Translations under genes and position numbers: made by a program
The notes under the pieces: model-generated
The model's database searches: none
Told to the model about the DNA's origin: nothing
The model's input: the letters and a program-made list of their open reading frames with translations, nothing else
DNA from: Actinomycetota bacterium
GTDB taxonomy: Bacteria; Actinomycetota; Actinomycetes; Nanopelagicales; Nanopelagicaceae
Direction of reading: 5' to 3'
Assembly: GCA_009698615.1 (NCBI GenBank)
Contig: WLPU01000008.1
Span: 1 to 64,000 of the forward strand
DNA length: 64,000 nt
Shown here: piece by piece, positions 63,156 to 64,000 of the stretch
Layout of the letters: the number at the start of each line of letters is the position of its first letter
Numbering within the stretch: the stretch's first letter is position 1

Positions 63156-64000
63156 ACAAGCTCAAATCTAGACATCCCTAGAAACGGTTGGAGGGCTGCA
63201 GGTACATTCACTGTCCCATTAGCGTTTTGATGGTTTTCAAGAATCGCGACAATCATGCGAGGGATCGCTACGAGTGTGCCGTTTAACGTCGCAACCGCTT
63301 TGGTTTCCTCTCCATCCTTCATCCGAATATTCAAGCGTCGAGCTTGAAATTCAAGGCAGTTGGAGGTGCTCGTAACTTCGCGATATGCATTCTGTGTTGG
63401 AATCCAAGCTTCGCAATCAAATTTCCTGCTCGCGCTAGAACCTAAATCTCCAGAGGCAACATCAATAACTCTAAAAGGGATCTCCATCGCGTTAAGAAAA
63501 TTCTTCTCCCACTGCAATAGGCGTTGATGCTCCGCCGCTGCTTCCTCTGGCTTACAAAAACTAAACATTTCAACTTTATCAAATTGATGTACTCGGATAA
63601 TTCCACGAGTGTCTTTTCCATATGTTCCTGCCTCGCGCCGAAAACAAGTGGAGTATCCAGCGTAACGAAGTGGGAGTTTGTCTCCATTGAGAATTTCATC
63701 CATGTGAAATGCTGCAAGAGGAACTTCGCTGGTGCCAACTAGATAAAAATCATCTTTCTCTAAATTAAATACATTCTCTGCGGCCTGTCCTAAAAACCCA
63801 GTGCCCTCCATTGCTGGTGGCTTTACAAGCACCGGTGTAATCATCGGAATAAATCCAGCTTTAACGGCACTTGAAATTGCGTAATTGACTAGAGCAAACT
63901 CAAGGAGGGCTCCAACGCCTGTGAGATAGTAGAAGCGAGCGCCTGAAACTTTTGCCCCTCGCTCTGTATCTATTGCACCTAAAAGTTTGCCTAGTTCTAC
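63152..64000 (-). CDS. serS: Seryl-tRNA synthetase (C-terminal part; 5' end outside window)
   Basis: The frame is open to the right edge, giving 282 residues of the catalytic domain. Class II motif 2 is '[18 protein letters not shown]' and motif 3 '[19 protein letters not shown]'. The missing part is the N-terminal coiled-coil arm and motif 1. Charges the four tRNA-Ser species encoded in this window. Stop overlaps the HAD gene start (GTGA). Confidence 0.96.
   Translation of the reverse strand, partial: VELGKLLGAIDTERGAKVSGARFYYLTGVGALLEFALVNYAISSAVKAGFIPMITPVLVKPPAMEGTGFLGQAAENVFNLEKDDFYLVGTSEVPLAAFHMDEILNGDKLPLRYAGYSTCFRREAGTYGKDTRGIIRVHQFDKVEMFSFCKPEEAAAEHQRLLQWEKNFLNAMEIPFRVIDVASGDLGSSASRKFDCEAWIPTQNAYREVTSTSNCLEFQARRLNIRMKDGEETKAVATLNGTLVAIPRMIVAILENHQNANGTVNVPAALQPFLGMSRFELV

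Overview
The window looks like a chromosomal segment of a streamlined, moderate-to-low-GC actinobacterium, most likely a freshwater planktonic lineage of the acI/Nanopelagicales type. Actinobacterial markers are a GlxR-type Crp regulator, a TadA-associated acidic protein next to tadA, a 51-aa DUF4177 protein, a PurS-type purine pathway, FprA ferredoxin reductase, and a three-subunit succinate dehydrogenase with one five-helix anchor. Genes are tightly packed, with many ATGA/GTGA/TAATG start-stop overlaps. No insertion sequence, integrase, prophage or CRISPR array was seen. The lineage is inferred from protein character and base composition by eye, not from a search.

Left part (1-34.9 kb) is mostly housekeeping. 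A leftward cluster reads fba-purA-purD-purB-purC-purS-purQ-purL, with purL running off the left edge. Then come a hydrophobic 36-aa micropeptide gene with its own terminator, acs, a CvpA-like protein, a thioredoxin lipoprotein, nth, crp, ridA, the DUF4177 gene, yqeY, a phosphoesterase and a methyltransferase. The leftward group ffs-dnaX-recR-lysC-asd joins SRP RNA, polymerase loading, repair and the aspartate pathway; dnaX has a candidate -1 frameshift site. Next are tRNA-Ser(GGA), a succinate-semialdehyde dehydrogenase, a KimA-like transporter fused to an OB-fold, tRNA-Ser(CGA), tadA and its partner, upp, an ACT-malic enzyme, two DedA proteins, a DMT-type exporter, an ABC-F ATPase, an exported Rieske protein and an acyltransferase-SGNH protein.

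Middle part (35.0-51.8 kb) is an accessory catabolic and uptake region: class III aminotransferase, idonate-type dehydrogenase, small orphan protein, tRNA-Arg(ACG), cupin and mandelate-racemase-type enzyme. A divergent promoter with a 33-bp palindrome separates these from an operon of E1-beta, E1-alpha, a 79-aa stand-alone lipoyl protein, RidA and an SDR. A leftward operon (deacylase, PLP fold-II lyase, SDR) and a complete peptide/oligosaccharide-type ABC importer follow. I infer one pathway that imports and breaks down an acylated amino or sugar-acid compound; the substrate is unknown.

Right part (51.9-64 kb) holds a PhoX-like exported protein divergent from a second exported Rieske protein, a tRNA-Arg-derived pseudogene broken by an insertion, fprA, tRNA-Ser(GCT), pepP, two crcB genes, a superfamily-IV holin-like membrane protein, sdhCAB, tRNA-Ser(TGA), a HAD phosphatase and serS (5' end outside the window). 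All serine tRNAs needed to read the six serine codons, plus SerS, are therefore in this one window.
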